Source of the DNA: Bog-159 sp963785255
GTDB taxonomy: Bacteria > Acidobacteriota > Terriglobia > Bryobacterales > Bryobacteraceae
Reading direction: 5' to 3'
Assembly: GCA_963785255.1 (NCBI GenBank)
Contig: CAWAUR010000002.1
Location: forward strand, 62,001-126,000
DNA length: 64,000 nt
Shown here: one piece after another, positions 9,234 to 17,527 of the stretch
Layout: each line of letters opens with the position of its first letter
Numbering within the stretch: the stretch's first letter is position 1
Made by a program: the position numbers and the translations under genes
The notes under the pieces: generated by a model
What the model was told of the DNA's origin: nothing
The model's database searches: none
What the model saw: only the letters and a program-made list of their open reading frames with translations

Positions 9234-11044
9234 CAGACGTTCCCCTTTTTCATTTCGTCGGCCAGATGATCGCACGAACGCCAGCACAGCGCCATGATGG
9301 TCCACGTGGGATTCTGGCAGGAAGCGCTGACATGCGTGCTGCCATCCACCACCAGCAGATTCGGCACATCGTGCGACTGCTGAAATTGATTCACCACCGA
9401 TTTCTTCGGGTCCGTCCCCATGCGCGACGTGCCCAACTCGTGGATCGAGTAGCCTTCCGTAAGAAGATGGCTATTGGCGCTGAGCACTTCGATGCCCGCG
9501 GCTTCCAGCATCTCGCGGCCGGAATCGGCCATGTCCTGCGCCATCTTCTTCTCGTTATCGCCGAACTTGATGTGGAAGCGCAGCACGGGGATGCCCCAGC
9601 GATCCTTCACCGTAGGATCCAGATCGACGTAGTTTTCGTAGCGCGCCAGCATCTCGCCGAACGCGCCCATGCCGATGAACGCGCCGGCGTAGTCGCGCAC
9701 GGTTTTCTTGTAGCTGGAGCCGAAGCCGGGCGTGCTGTACGCATTATCGGGAAACATGCCGCAGCCGCTGCCACCTTCGAAGCCGTAACCGCGCAGGAAC
9801 TTTGGATTGCGGTCCTGCAGGTTGCGGAAGCGCGCCACGTAGAACGAGCCAGGCCGCCCGTCGTCGAGCGTGCGCGGCTTGCCCACCAGTTCCTTATCGA
9901 GACCGTACACGCCCGGTCCCATAATATGCTCGCAAAAATTATGCCCGACGTGGCCGCTGGAGTTGCCGATGCCGTTGGGATGCTGGCCGGATTTCGAGAG
10001 CAGCATCAAGCGCGCGGACTCCAGCGTGGAGGCCGCCAGCAGCACCGTGCGGCCCTTCGCCGTGTAGGTCTTGCCGGTATCGGTGTCGATGAAAGAGACG
10101 CCGCTGGCCTTGCCAGTGTTCTTGTCGACAGTTACTTCGGCGACGGTGGCATTGGTGCGCAGCGTGAGATTGCCGGTTTCAAGCGCCGGGTAGATCAGGC
10201 CGGTGGGCGAATCGAAAGCGGCATGGATATCGCATCCGCCGACGCGCCGGTCGCACGCGCCGCGGCCATAACAGCGGCTGCGATTATTGTTGTGCTTGAG
10301 CCCGTCGGTGGTCACTCCGGCGCGATACGGCGTGAGTACGCGGCCGGATTTGGCCAGGCTGGCGCGCAGTTTCACTTCCGCCGGATTCAAGCGGACGGCG
10401 CGCTGGAAAAGGCTGTCCGGCAGATAAGGCAGATTCTCCTTGTGGCCCGAGATGCCGAGATAGAGATCGACCTTATCGTAGTAAGGCGAAATATCGGCGT
10501 ACGAGATGGGCCAGTCTTCGCCGTAGCCGTCGCGCGAGGCGGCCTTAAAATCGTAATCGGAAAGGCGCAGCGCCAGGCGTCCCCAAATGTTGGTCTTGCC
10601 ACCGAGGCAGCGCGCACGCACCCAGGCGTACTGCGTGCCGGTATAAGGATGATCTTTCTCATCGACCACAATGTCTTTGGCGTAGTCGGAGCCGGTGCCG
10701 TCCTCGACGTAAGAATAGACGTGTTTATAGGACGACCCCTTGGCGTAAGGCGGATTGCGGATGGTATATTCGCGGCCGGAAAGCGCGTGGCAATCGGGCG
10801 GCATGTCGCCGCGGCGGGGGTGGTCGTAGGGCCACTCCATGGACTTCAACTCTTGATTGATATTCAGCTTCTTGCCGGCTTCGAGCAGCAGAACCTGCAT
10901 GCCGTGGGAAGTCAGTACATGGGCGGCCATGCCGCCGGCAGCGCCGGATCCAACGACGATGGCGTCGTACGTTTTTGATAGATCGGCTTCGGATTTATCC
11001 GCGGGTAGATACATGAAGGAACCTTTGAGTGCGTATGTCTTCAT
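9233..11044 (-). CDS. GMC family oxidoreductase (FAD-dependent sugar/alcohol dehydrogenase, catalytic subunit)
   Basis: A 603 aa flavoprotein. The N-terminal ADP-binding motif is YDAIVVGSGAAGGMAAHVL, followed by LLLEAGK; the substrate domain has CLGGKTNIWGR; the C-terminal GMC domain has HELGTSRMGTDP and NLLVVDGSTH. An internal cysteine-rich segment (CYGRGACDRRVGGCDIHAAF) resembles the gluconate 2-dehydrogenase-like branch. The reading frame is open much further upstream, but the ATG at 11044 is the only start giving a normal GMC N-terminus, and GAAAGATT precedes it. It would oxidise a sugar or alcohol in the periplasm after export with the small subunit at 8715-9233. Exact substrate unknown. 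Confidence 0.9.
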   Translation of the reverse strand: MKTYALKGSFMYLPADKSEADLSKTYDAIVVGSGAAGGMAAHVLTSHGMQVLLLEAGKKLNINQELKSMEWPYDHPRRGDMPPDCHALSGREYTIRNPPYAKGSSYKHVYSYVEDGTGSDYAKDIVVDEKDHPYTGTQYAWVRARCLGGKTNIWGRLALRLSDYDFKAASRDGYGEDWPISYADISPYYDKVDLYLGISGHKENLPYLPDSLFQRAVRLNPAEVKLRASLAKSGRVLTPYRAGVTTDGLKHNNNRSRCYGRGACDRRVGGCDIHAAFDSPTGLIYPALETGNLTLRTNATVAEVTVDKNTGKASGVSFIDTDTGKTYTAKGRTVLLAASTLESARLMLLSKSGQHPNGIGNSSGHVGHNFCEHIMGPGVYGLDKELVGKPRTLDDGRPGSFYVARFRNLQDRNPKFLRGYGFEGGSGCGMFPDNAYSTPGFGSSYKKTVRDYAGAFIGMGAFGEMLARYENYVDLDPTVKDRWGIPVLRFHIKFGDNEKKMAQDMADSGREMLEAAGIEVLSANSHLLTEGYSIHELGTSRMGTDPKKSVVNQFQQSHDVPNLLVVDGSTHVSASCQNPTWTIMALCWRSCDHLADEMKKGNV

Positions 11045-11088
11045 GGTAAATCTTTCATGGCGGGTTGTGGCGGGGCTGTTCTGGGGAA

Positions 11089-11170
11089 ACCGCTCCCTGA
11101 CGGTCGCGGTTCTGTAACGGACGTAATGATTTCGCGGGGGTTTACTGAGCCGCGACCGTAAGGGAGCGGT
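11089..11170. repeat. Dispersed palindromic repeat, family B
   Basis: Left arm ACCGCTCCCTGACGGTCGCG and right arm GCCGCGACCGTAAGGGAGCG form a long hairpin with a variable centre. Other copies or half copies: 12223-12249, 30628-30690, 34407-34479 and 42542-42622. It sits between convergent or unrelated genes. Confidence 0.85.
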
Positions 11171-11181
11171 TTCTTCAGCCA

Positions 11182-11568
11182 TCAGCGGACGAACAGCAGG
11201 TAAACCGTCATGGCCAGTCCAGTGACCGCTAGAATCAGGGCGATGACCACCGCCAGGGTGACCGGCCGATCCACCACGTCTGTGCCTTGCTTTACCGCAT
11301 GGATGAAACGGATGTGTTGCCTGGCGGAGAACAGATTCACGAAAACTCCGATAATAATCAGGGCGGTGCCCACCCACAGAGTGAATCTCGCGGAATGCAG
11401 GCTGAGCGGATGCGTGGTGAATTCCATCTCGCGCAGAAACAATCCGAAGCGCGCCACCACGAAGCCGAAACCCATCAGCGAGAGCCCGGTGCGGATCCAG
11501 GCCAGGAAGGTGCGCTCGGCGGCCAGATAGACACGCGGATCGTGGTTGGCAGGCATCGGGTCGCTCAT
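11182..11568 (-). CDS. DUF202 (YidH) family inner-membrane protein
   Basis: A 128 aa protein with the DUF202 signature AAERTFLAWIRTGLSLMGFG near the N-terminus and three membrane segments (FGFVVARFGLF; ALIIIGVFVNLF; LAVVIALILAVTGLAMTVYL). The ATG at 11568 overlaps the stop of the upstream 2H phosphoesterase gene (ATGA), so the two form an operon. Function of the family is unknown. Confidence 0.85.
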   Translation of the reverse strand: MSDPMPANHDPRVYLAAERTFLAWIRTGLSLMGFGFVVARFGLFLREMEFTTHPLSLHSARFTLWVGTALIIIGVFVNLFSARQHIRFIHAVKQGTDVVDRPVTLAVVIALILAVTGLAMTVYLLFVR

Positions 11569-12140
11569 TCCAGAGTTTCCGCGCGGGAGGGCGCCGCTTC
11601 GAATGGCGCCTCGGCCATGTCGATCCACAGATTGCCGCGGATATTGCGCACGAAGACGGTCTTCCCAGCGCGAAAGCGGCGCGGGCCGCGATAATCGCTC
11701 CAGCGGCGGATCGCCAATGCGCGCAGCGATTCCACCTGTTCCGGCGGGATCTCCTGCGCCAGAGTGACATGCGGGTGATACGCGTAGGTTTCGGGAAAAA
11801 CCAGGATGCCCTGGTTCAAGCTGCGATACATCTCGCGCAATTGCGCCTCGCCTTGTTCCAAACCGATGAAGATGACATCGGTGGCATCAAACTTTTCAAT
11901 GCCGCCCAGCACGATTTCGAACGGGGCGAAGCCGGCGACGGTGCGCTGCGCGTGTTCGACGGCGGCTTCCGGAGGTCCCTCCAGCGTGCGCGGCGGAAGC
12001 ACGCTGACGTGCGCGTGGGGATTGCAGCCGGGCACCAACTCGCGGCGCAGGTCGTCCAGGAACGCGCCCAGCGGATCGGGAAGGTAGATCACCAGGGCGT
12101 AGAGGCTCGGCGGACGTTTTCCATCTGGTGCGGCCTGCAT
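11565..12140 (-). CDS. 2'-5' RNA ligase / 2H phosphoesterase superfamily protein
   Basis: A 191 aa protein with the two catalytic HxT/S-like motifs of the 2H superfamily: HAHVSVLPPR near residue 42 and HPHVTLAQE near residue 122. Such enzymes handle 2'-5' or cyclic phosphodiester bonds in RNA; the bacterial member's natural substrate is uncertain. The second motif is the canonical HxT; the first has serine in place of threonine, which is common. Translationally coupled to the downstream DUF202 gene. Confidence 0.8.
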   Translation of the reverse strand: MQAAPDGKRPPSLYALVIYLPDPLGAFLDDLRRELVPGCNPHAHVSVLPPRTLEGPPEAAVEHAQRTVAGFAPFEIVLGGIEKFDATDVIFIGLEQGEAQLREMYRSLNQGILVFPETYAYHPHVTLAQEIPPEQVESLRALAIRRWSDYRGPRRFRAGKTVFVRNIRGNLWIDMAEAPFEAAPSRAETLE

Positions 12141-12222
12141 CCTTTGAAGGTAGCACTGGCGGCGCGTTCTAGCTAGGTGGTGGGTCGTGGGTCATGGCCG
12201 TTACCCAGCCGCGGCCGGCTTT

Positions 12223-12249
12223 ACCGAGCCGCGACCGTGAGGGAGCGGT
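12223..12249. repeat. Half copy of palindromic repeat family B
   Basis: The sequence ACCGAGCCGCGACCGTGAGG plus GAGCGGT matches the right arm of the family B palindrome at 11089-11170, without its partner arm. It lies about 40 bases upstream of the oligopeptidase start. Confidence 0.7.
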
Positions 12250-12289
12250 TTCCCGCGAGTCATTACAAGCCTGTTAATCTCATGTACAA

Positions 12290-14347
12290 ATGGCGGAAAC
12301 AGCGGCCCACAATCCTTTGCTGAACCTACCGTTCCGTATTCCGTTCGATGGCATCCGCGCGGAACATGTCCGTCCGGCGGCGGCGGAACTGCTGCGCGGG
12401 GCGCGCGAACACATCGATCTTCTGGCGGCGAGCGCAGAGCCGCGCACCTTCGAAAACACTCTAATGGCGCTGGATGCGGCCACCGAACAGCTCGACGAAG
12501 CCATGGCCGTCATTCGCCATCTGGAAGCGGTGGCTACCTATCCGGAGTTGCGCGAAGCGTATAACGCGGTACAGCCGGACGTGAGCGCGTTTTATTCCGG
12601 CATTCCGCTGCACGCGGGTCTGTGGCGCGCCATCCAGTCCTACGCGGAGACCGATGAAGCACGCGCGCTCACCGGCACCGCGCGCCGCTTTCTGACGAAA
12701 ACGGTCGACAATTTCCGGCGGCACGGCGCGGATCTGGATGCGGAAGGCAAGGCGCGCCTGGAAGCCATCGATATCGAGCTGGCAACCGTCACAACCAAGT
12801 TCTCACAAAACGTTTTGGACGCGACCAACGCGTTCGATCTGGCGATCGCGGAGGAAGCCGGGCTGGCCGGATTGCCGCCCTCGGCCGTGGCCGCCGCGCG
12901 CGCCAGCGCCGAACAAAAAGGCCTGGCCGGCTGGCGATTCACTTTGCAAGCGCCCAGCTACACGCCGGTGATGACGTACCTGGACGACGCGCGCGTGCGG
13001 GAAAAGATGTATCGCGCCTACGCGGTGCGCGCGAGCGGCGGCCCGCATGACAATCGCCCGCTGCTGAGCCGCATTCTGGAATTGCGCCGCGCCAGGGCGG
13101 AGTTGCTGGGCTTTCGCAATTTCGCCGACCTGGTGCTGCACGACCGCATGGCCCACACGGGCGGCCGCGCGCTCGAGTTTCTGGAAGATTTGAAGCGCAA
13201 GACCGAGGCCCAATTTGCGCGCGAGAATCGCGATCTGCTGGAATTCAGGCGCAGCCTGGAGGGCGCCGATGCGCCGGAACTGCGGCCCTGGGATGTGGCC
13301 TACTACGCTGAAAAACAGCGCGCCGCGCTCTACGATTTCGACGAAGAGGAGCTGCGCCCTTACTTCCCGCTGGAACGCGTGGTGGAAGGATTGTTCGAGA
13401 CCGTGCATCGGCTGTACGGGATTCGCGTGGCCCAGGAGCCGGGCGTTCCAGTGTGGGATGCGCAGGTGCGTTATTACTCTGTTTCCGACCGGGACGGCGC
13501 GTTTATCGGCGGATTCTATGCCGACTGGTATCCGCGCGAGAACAAACGCGGCGGCGCATGGATGGACGCGCTGATCACCGGATATCCGACGCGGGATGGC
13601 TCCGCGCCCATTTTCCGGCCGCACTTAGGATTGATCTGCGGTAACCTGACGCCGCCGCTGGAGGATCGCCCCGCGTTGCTGACGCATCATGAGGTGAGCA
13701 CGATTTTTCATGAATTCGGGCACTTACTACACCACTTACTAAGTCGCGTGGAGGTGCGCAGCCTGGCGGGCACCAGCGTGGCATGGGACTTTGTAGAGCT
13801 GCCTTCGCAGATCATGGAGAACTGGACCTGGGAGCGCGAGCCGCTGGACCTGTTTGCGCGGCACTACCAGACGGGCGCGCCGATTCCGCGGGAGCTATTC
13901 GAAAAAATGGTGCGGGCGCGCAATTTCCGCAGCGCCAACGCGCAGATGCGCCAGCTGGGGTTCGGTTTCGTGGACCTGGCGCTGCATATCGATTACGATC
14001 CCGCGCGGGATGGCGAAGCGATCGGTTACACGCGCCGCATCCTGCAGCCGTATTCTCCTGCGCCGCTGCCGGAGGATCATGCATTAGTGGCCGCGTTCAC
14101 GCACTTATTCTCCAGTCCGGTAGGTTATGGGGCGGGTTACTACTCGTATAAGTGGGCGGAAGTGCTGGACGCCGACGCGTTCACGCGATTCCGCACGCAG
14201 GGGATCTTCAGCCCGGAGGTGGGGGGCGCGTTTCGAGATACCATCCTGGCACGGGGAGATAGCCAGGATCCGGCCGAGTTATACCGCCAGTTTATGGGAC
14301 GGGATCCGGACCCCAATGCGCTGCTGGAACGTTCCGGCTTGCTGTAG
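12290..14347 (+). CDS. M3 family zinc metallopeptidase (oligopeptidase A / Dcp type)
   Basis: A 685 aa cytoplasmic peptidase, the usual length for this family. The active-site helix is HEFGH at residues 474-478 within STIFHEFGHLLHHLL, followed by FVELPSQIMENW, which supplies the third zinc ligand region. The N-terminus NPLLNLPFRIPFDGIRAEHV resembles oligopeptidase A (PrlC) rather than thimet-type enzymes. It would degrade short peptides, including signal-peptide fragments. No signal peptide. No obvious operon partner; the group II intron lies just downstream. Confidence 0.92.
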   Translation: MAETAAHNPLLNLPFRIPFDGIRAEHVRPAAAELLRGAREHIDLLAASAEPRTFENTLMALDAATEQLDEAMAVIRHLEAVATYPELREAYNAVQPDVSAFYSGIPLHAGLWRAIQSYAETDEARALTGTARRFLTKTVDNFRRHGADLDAEGKARLEAIDIELATVTTKFSQNVLDATNAFDLAIAEEAGLAGLPPSAVAAARASAEQKGLAGWRFTLQAPSYTPVMTYLDDARVREKMYRAYAVRASGGPHDNRPLLSRILELRRARAELLGFRNFADLVLHDRMAHTGGRALEFLEDLKRKTEAQFARENRDLLEFRRSLEGADAPELRPWDVAYYAEKQRAALYDFDEEELRPYFPLERVVEGLFETVHRLYGIRVAQEPGVPVWDAQVRYYSVSDRDGAFIGGFYADWYPRENKRGGAWMDALITGYPTRDGSAPIFRPHLGLICGNLTPPLEDRPALLTHHEVSTIFHEFGHLLHHLLSRVEVRSLAGTSVAWDFVELPSQIMENWTWEREPLDLFARHYQTGAPIPRELFEKMVRARNFRSANAQMRQLGFGFVDLALHIDYDPARDGEAIGYTRRILQPYSPAPLPEDHALVAAFTHLFSSPVGYGAGYYSYKWAEVLDADAFTRFRTQGIFSPEVGGAFRDTILARGDSQDPAELYRQFMGRDPDPNALLERSGLL

Positions 14348-14385
14348 GCCGCGCCTTGCGCGGCGACGCCGTGCCTTGCGCCGAA

Positions 14386-14407
14386 GAGCGGGCCTACGAG
14401 GCCCGCG
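14386..14407. repeat. Left half of a family A palindrome interrupted by the group II intron
   Basis: GAGCGGGCCTACGAGGCCCG plus CG here is continuous, in intact copies such as 28858-28900, with CAGGCTACGAGCCTGCCCCA plus C. That missing half is found at 16343-16363, on the far side of the intron. The two halves therefore define the insertion site. Confidence 0.8.
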
Positions 14408-16342
14408 GTCGCGGTAGGGATGCCGGTTGCCCGGCACCCCCCGCACAGATCCGTGCGAGCGCTCCTAACGCACACGGTTCTTACCTTGGATGTGCTGCCA
14501 CGCAAAGCGAACGTCAGGATACGGATGCAGAATTTCGACGTCCGGGATGAGGCACCCGAGTTTCTCCCAAAATTTGTTCCAGGTCCAGCGGGTTCTTTGA
14601 CTCCGCCGCCGAAGCTGCCACCACCACATGCGTAGCACTTCGTGCCGGAACGCTTTCAGTCGTTCCTCGTTGCGCGGCACGGCGTGATATCGGAAATATC
14701 CGCGAACCACCGATTGCAGCCACCCCGTCGTGTCCGGAACCCGCGCATGCAAGCGTTGGCGGAGCTGTTGCCGAATCTTCTTCAGCTTGGCGGCCATCCG
14801 TTTGCCGATCGTCTTCCGCAGCACCATGAAGTACCCCGTCGCGTGATTCTTCCCACAGATGTGAGTGAAACCCAAAAAGTTGAAGGTTTCCGGCTTCCCT
14901 TCCCCACGCTTCGCCCGCCGTTCAGCGGCATAGCGCCCAAATTCGATCAGGCGCGTCTTCTCCGGATGCAATTCCAGCCCGAACTTCCGCACGCGTTCCC
15001 GCAATTGCGCCAGAAACTTTTCGGCCTCTTCCCGGTCCTGGAATCCGAACACCACGTCGTCCGCGTACCGCACCGCGATCATGTCGCCGTGCGCCACCTT
15101 CTTCCGCCATGCCTGCACCCACAGATCGAGCACGTAATGCAGGTAGAGATTGGCTAGCAACGGCGAAATCACCGCCCCTTGTGGGGTCCCTTCCTTCGTC
15201 TCGTACCACTGTCCGTCCTCCATCACGCCCGCCTTCAACCATTTCAGGATCAAGCGGACGAGCCGTTCATCTCCTATCCGATGCCGTACGAACTTTTCCA
15301 TCTGAGCGTGTTCGACTTTGTCGAAAAACGACCGGATGTCTAAGTCCAGAACGTAGTTCACCTTCTTGCTGGTGATCCCGACGTAGAGCGCGTCTAGTGC
15401 GTCGTGCTGCTTGCGCCCCGGCCGGAACCCGTACGAAATGCCCAGAAAGTCCTCTTCCCAGATCGGATTGAGAACCGCGACCACCGCTGCCTGGGCGATT
15501 TTGTCTTCCAGGGCGGCGATGCCCAATGGCCGTTTCCGCCCATCGGCTTTGTCGATCCAGACTCTCCGCGACGGTTGCGCGCGATAGGCCCCGCGATGGA
15601 TGCGTCCATGGAGGTCGGCGAGCCGCTCCTCCAGTTCGTCCCCGTAGGCTTGCCACGTCACCCCGTCCACTCCCGCCGCCGCTTGCCTTTGCAGGTCGTA
15701 GTAGCTGCTGCGGAGCAGGTCGATAGTGACGTGATGCAGCAGGGCGGTGAACCGCAACTGCTTGTCCTTCTGCGCTGCTTGACGTACACGGTCCAGCCCG
15801 CTTGGCCCGCTTTCCCGGCCTTGCATCCGGTACGGGTTAGGCTCTTCCGCATTCTCCTCGGTCAGCGGCCTTCCCTCCGCGATCTCCTTCGGCCCTCCCT
15901 GGCCTGCGTTCGACCGCTTCGTCGGTACTACGCCGCTGTGCGACTCCCCGCCGCCGTGCATCTGGGTCTTATCGCTCATCGCTTTCTCCCAGCGTTCCGC
16001 CCTCTACCGGCGGCGGAAAGCCACGGGGTCTCTCGGTTCTCGCGCGTGAAGTTTCTATGCGTGCGTGGGGTCTACGACTCCGCAGGGCCGCAACGTGCTC
16101 GCGCTGTTTACGCACGCTGCCGTGTTGCCTTCCGGTTAGCCTGACACCGTCGGCGCCCATGATTTTGGCAATTTCGGAGCTCATCAACTTCAGGGATACC
16201 CAGCCCACATATGCCCCAGGCCAACGCTTCAAGTGCGTCGTTGCCGCCGCCCTCACATGGCTCGGGGTCAGGATGGTTCGCTACTCCTTTCCTGTATGAC
16301 TCTTTCATTCACTACTTCACGCCGGTTTATCCCGACGCTATC
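14408..16342 (-). mobile_element. Group II intron with its reverse transcriptase/maturase
   Basis: About 1.9 kb on the minus strand, with the maturase gene inside. After the maturase stop, the RNA strand shows a hairpin starting AAGAACCGTGTGCG and ending CGCACGG, then a second hairpin GTGCCGGGCAACCGGCAT, consistent with domains V and VI, and ends CCCTACCGCGAC at 14408, with the AC usual at a group II 3' end. The 5' non-coding part (about 15980-16342) would hold domains I-III. Limits come from the two halves of the split family A repeat. The 5' edge is less certain: it does not begin with the GUGYG consensus at 16342; the nearest GTG is at 16320. Confidence 0.8.
14465..15979 (-). CDS. ltrA: Group II intron reverse transcriptase/maturase
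   Basis: A 504 aa protein with the RT core: GVDGVTWQAY, RPLGIAALEDKIAQAAV, SYGFRPGRKQHDAL, DLDIRSFFDKV, the GTPQGAVISPLLANLYLHY block and the catalytic AVRYADDVVFGF. The thumb/maturase domain follows, with RRRSQRTRWTWNKFWEKLG and a C-terminus ending soon after. No HNH endonuclease motif is seen, so mobility probably uses hairpin or single-stranded targets. The frame is uninterrupted and the YADD box intact, so it is likely functional. It assists intron splicing and reverse-splices the RNA into DNA. Confidence 0.95.
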   Translation of the reverse strand: MSDKTQMHGGGESHSGVVPTKRSNAGQGGPKEIAEGRPLTEENAEEPNPYRMQGRESGPSGLDRVRQAAQKDKQLRFTALLHHVTIDLLRSSYYDLQRQAAAGVDGVTWQAYGDELEERLADLHGRIHRGAYRAQPSRRVWIDKADGRKRPLGIAALEDKIAQAAVVAVLNPIWEEDFLGISYGFRPGRKQHDALDALYVGITSKKVNYVLDLDIRSFFDKVEHAQMEKFVRHRIGDERLVRLILKWLKAGVMEDGQWYETKEGTPQGAVISPLLANLYLHYVLDLWVQAWRKKVAHGDMIAVRYADDVVFGFQDREEAEKFLAQLRERVRKFGLELHPEKTRLIEFGRYAAERRAKRGEGKPETFNFLGFTHICGKNHATGYFMVLRKTIGKRMAAKLKKIRQQLRQRLHARVPDTTGWLQSVVRGYFRYHAVPRNEERLKAFRHEVLRMWWWQLRRRSQRTRWTWNKFWEKLGCLIPDVEILHPYPDVRFAWQHIQGKNRVR

Positions 16343-16363
16343 CAGGCTACGAGCCTGCCCCAC
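16343..16363. repeat. Right half of the family A palindrome split by the intron
   Basis: CAGGCTACGAGCCTGCCCCA plus C, contiguous with the 14386-14407 sequence in uninterrupted copies. Between here and the next gene (16448) only fragments related to other repeats are seen, such as a GCGCGCGGCTCAGAAA stretch shared with 34382. Confidence 0.75.
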
Positions 16364-16447
16364 GGCGGCTGCCACTATGTAGAAAGTCGAGGGCCGCGCC
16401 TCTTGCTTACGCGCGCGGCTCAGAAAGGCGCAGGAGCGGACGTACGC

Positions 16448-17071
16448 TTAGGCGTCCATCTCGTAGGCCTTCTTTAGCCAGCGCAGCACTTCATCGTCGA
16501 TGTCCCCGACTGACGAGATCTCGATGCGGCGCGTGATGCGATCCTTCTTGGCAAAGCCTCCCGTGTCGATCAGGCGCTGGGGTGTCCTGGTGTCTTTCAG
16601 CGCCAGCCCGAAATCGATGCGCGTGCGCGTGGAGGGCTTGATCTGCGCGAAGACGTGATGGCGATAGAGCGGCACGAACGTGCGGCACGGACATACACGC
16701 ACATCGCTGCCGAGCTTGCGGCCGGCGGCCAGCAGGGCATCGTAAACAGGACGCAGGGCGGCTTTGGGCCCCGCAAACAGGTCCTCGACATATTGTCCGG
16801 CCGCCCGCAGATAGCCTTCCGCCGAGTACAGTTCGCCCTTGCCCGCGGAAATTTCGGCGATGCAGCCGGCGTAGTTCATCCCCAGCCCATGCTTCGCCTT
16901 CAACCACGCGAGGCGCTCATTCTCCGTGGCCGGGCCATCCCGCGCGAGCAGCTCCAGCCACTCTTCCACCGTCCGGCCGGTCTTCTCCTTCATATTCACG
17001 ACGAAGGCCTGGGCCATCTGCACGCCGGGGTGCACATCGAACGCCGATCTGGTGCGCGCTTTGCTTGCCAT
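16448..17071 (-). CDS. DUF4287 / DUF5655 domain protein
   Basis: A 207 aa soluble protein. The first half matches DUF4287 (EKTGRTVEEWLELLARDG, then WLKAKHGLGMNYAG), the second half DUF5655 (KLGSDVRVCPCRTFVPLYR, RIDFGLALKD, RITRRIEIS). Both domains are common together in soil bacteria; their role is unknown, though the DUF5655 part is nuclease-fold-like in some descriptions, which I cannot confirm here. The ATG at 17071 was chosen because the frame upstream has no family similarity and overlaps the divergent gene's promoter. Confidence 0.8.
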   Translation of the reverse strand: MASKARTRSAFDVHPGVQMAQAFVVNMKEKTGRTVEEWLELLARDGPATENERLAWLKAKHGLGMNYAGCIAEISAGKGELYSAEGYLRAAGQYVEDLFAGPKAALRPVYDALLAAGRKLGSDVRVCPCRTFVPLYRHHVFAQIKPSTRTRIDFGLALKDTRTPQRLIDTGGFAKKDRITRRIEISSVGDIDDEVLRWLKKAYEMDA

Positions 17072-17095
17072 CTGAGGAATTATACAATTGTTGGC

Positions 17096-17464
17096 ATGTA
17101 CTGGAGCGGATACGGCGCGATTTTGTTGGGACTGGCGGTGATCATGGGAGCGTTTGGCGCACACGGCCTACGCGGACGGCTGGACGCCGAGATGATGGAT
17201 ATTTACCAGAAGGCGGTGTTCTATCAATTCATTCACGCGCTGGGCATTCTGATTGTGCCGTTGTTCACGCGCGCGGATGTGCTGAACGAATCCGGCACGG
17301 CGTGGGTATGCGGCCTGATGCTGGCGGGCATCGCGATCTTCAGCGGCAGTCTCTATGCGCTGGCGCTGACGGGTGTACGGACGCTGGGCGCGATCACACC
17401 TGTCGGGGGAGTGTGTTTTATTGCTGCGTGGTTTCTGCTGGGCTTCCGTTTGCTGCGGCGGTAG
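17096..17464 (+). CDS. DUF423 (YgdD) family membrane protein
   Basis: A 122 aa protein with four membrane segments. The signature GAFGAHGL near residue 20 and YHQ-like KAVFYQFIHALGILIV are characteristic of DUF423. It starts 24 bases from the divergent DUF4287/DUF5655 gene, so the two share a short promoter region (TATACAATTG lies between them). Function unknown; the family is found widely in inner membranes. Confidence 0.88.
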   Translation: MYWSGYGAILLGLAVIMGAFGAHGLRGRLDAEMMDIYQKAVFYQFIHALGILIVPLFTRADVLNESGTAWVCGLMLAGIAIFSGSLYALALTGVRTLGAITPVGGVCFIAAWFLLGFRLLRR

Positions 17465-17521
17465 GACAGGACTCCCGGGGCAGACCACTGAAAAACGATG
17501 GTCTGCCCGGGTCTGCCCCAC
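17465..17521. repeat. Palindromic repeat, family C
   Basis: GGCAGACCACTGAAAAACGA followed by TGGTCTGCC forms a hairpin, and a second GTCTGCCCCA follows. Related copies occur three times at 32215-32622. It lies between the convergent DUF423 gene and the secreted protein at 17528, so it may terminate both. Confidence 0.75.
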
Positions 17522-17527
17522 AGGGTT

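Noticed and set aside
9266..10978. 570-codon open frame on the plus strand opposite the GMC oxidoreductase
   Set aside because: The minus strand encodes a full set of GMC motifs; the plus frame has no family likeness and is an antisense by-product.
11045..11770. N-terminal extension of the GMC oxidoreductase frame by 242 codons
   Set aside because: The extension overlaps a palindromic repeat and two real minus-strand genes in another frame; the ATG at 11044 gives a normal GMC start.
16057..16308. Small open frames in the 5' part of the group II intron
   Set aside because: This region should fold as intron RNA domains I-III; the frames have no ribosome-binding sites or family signals.
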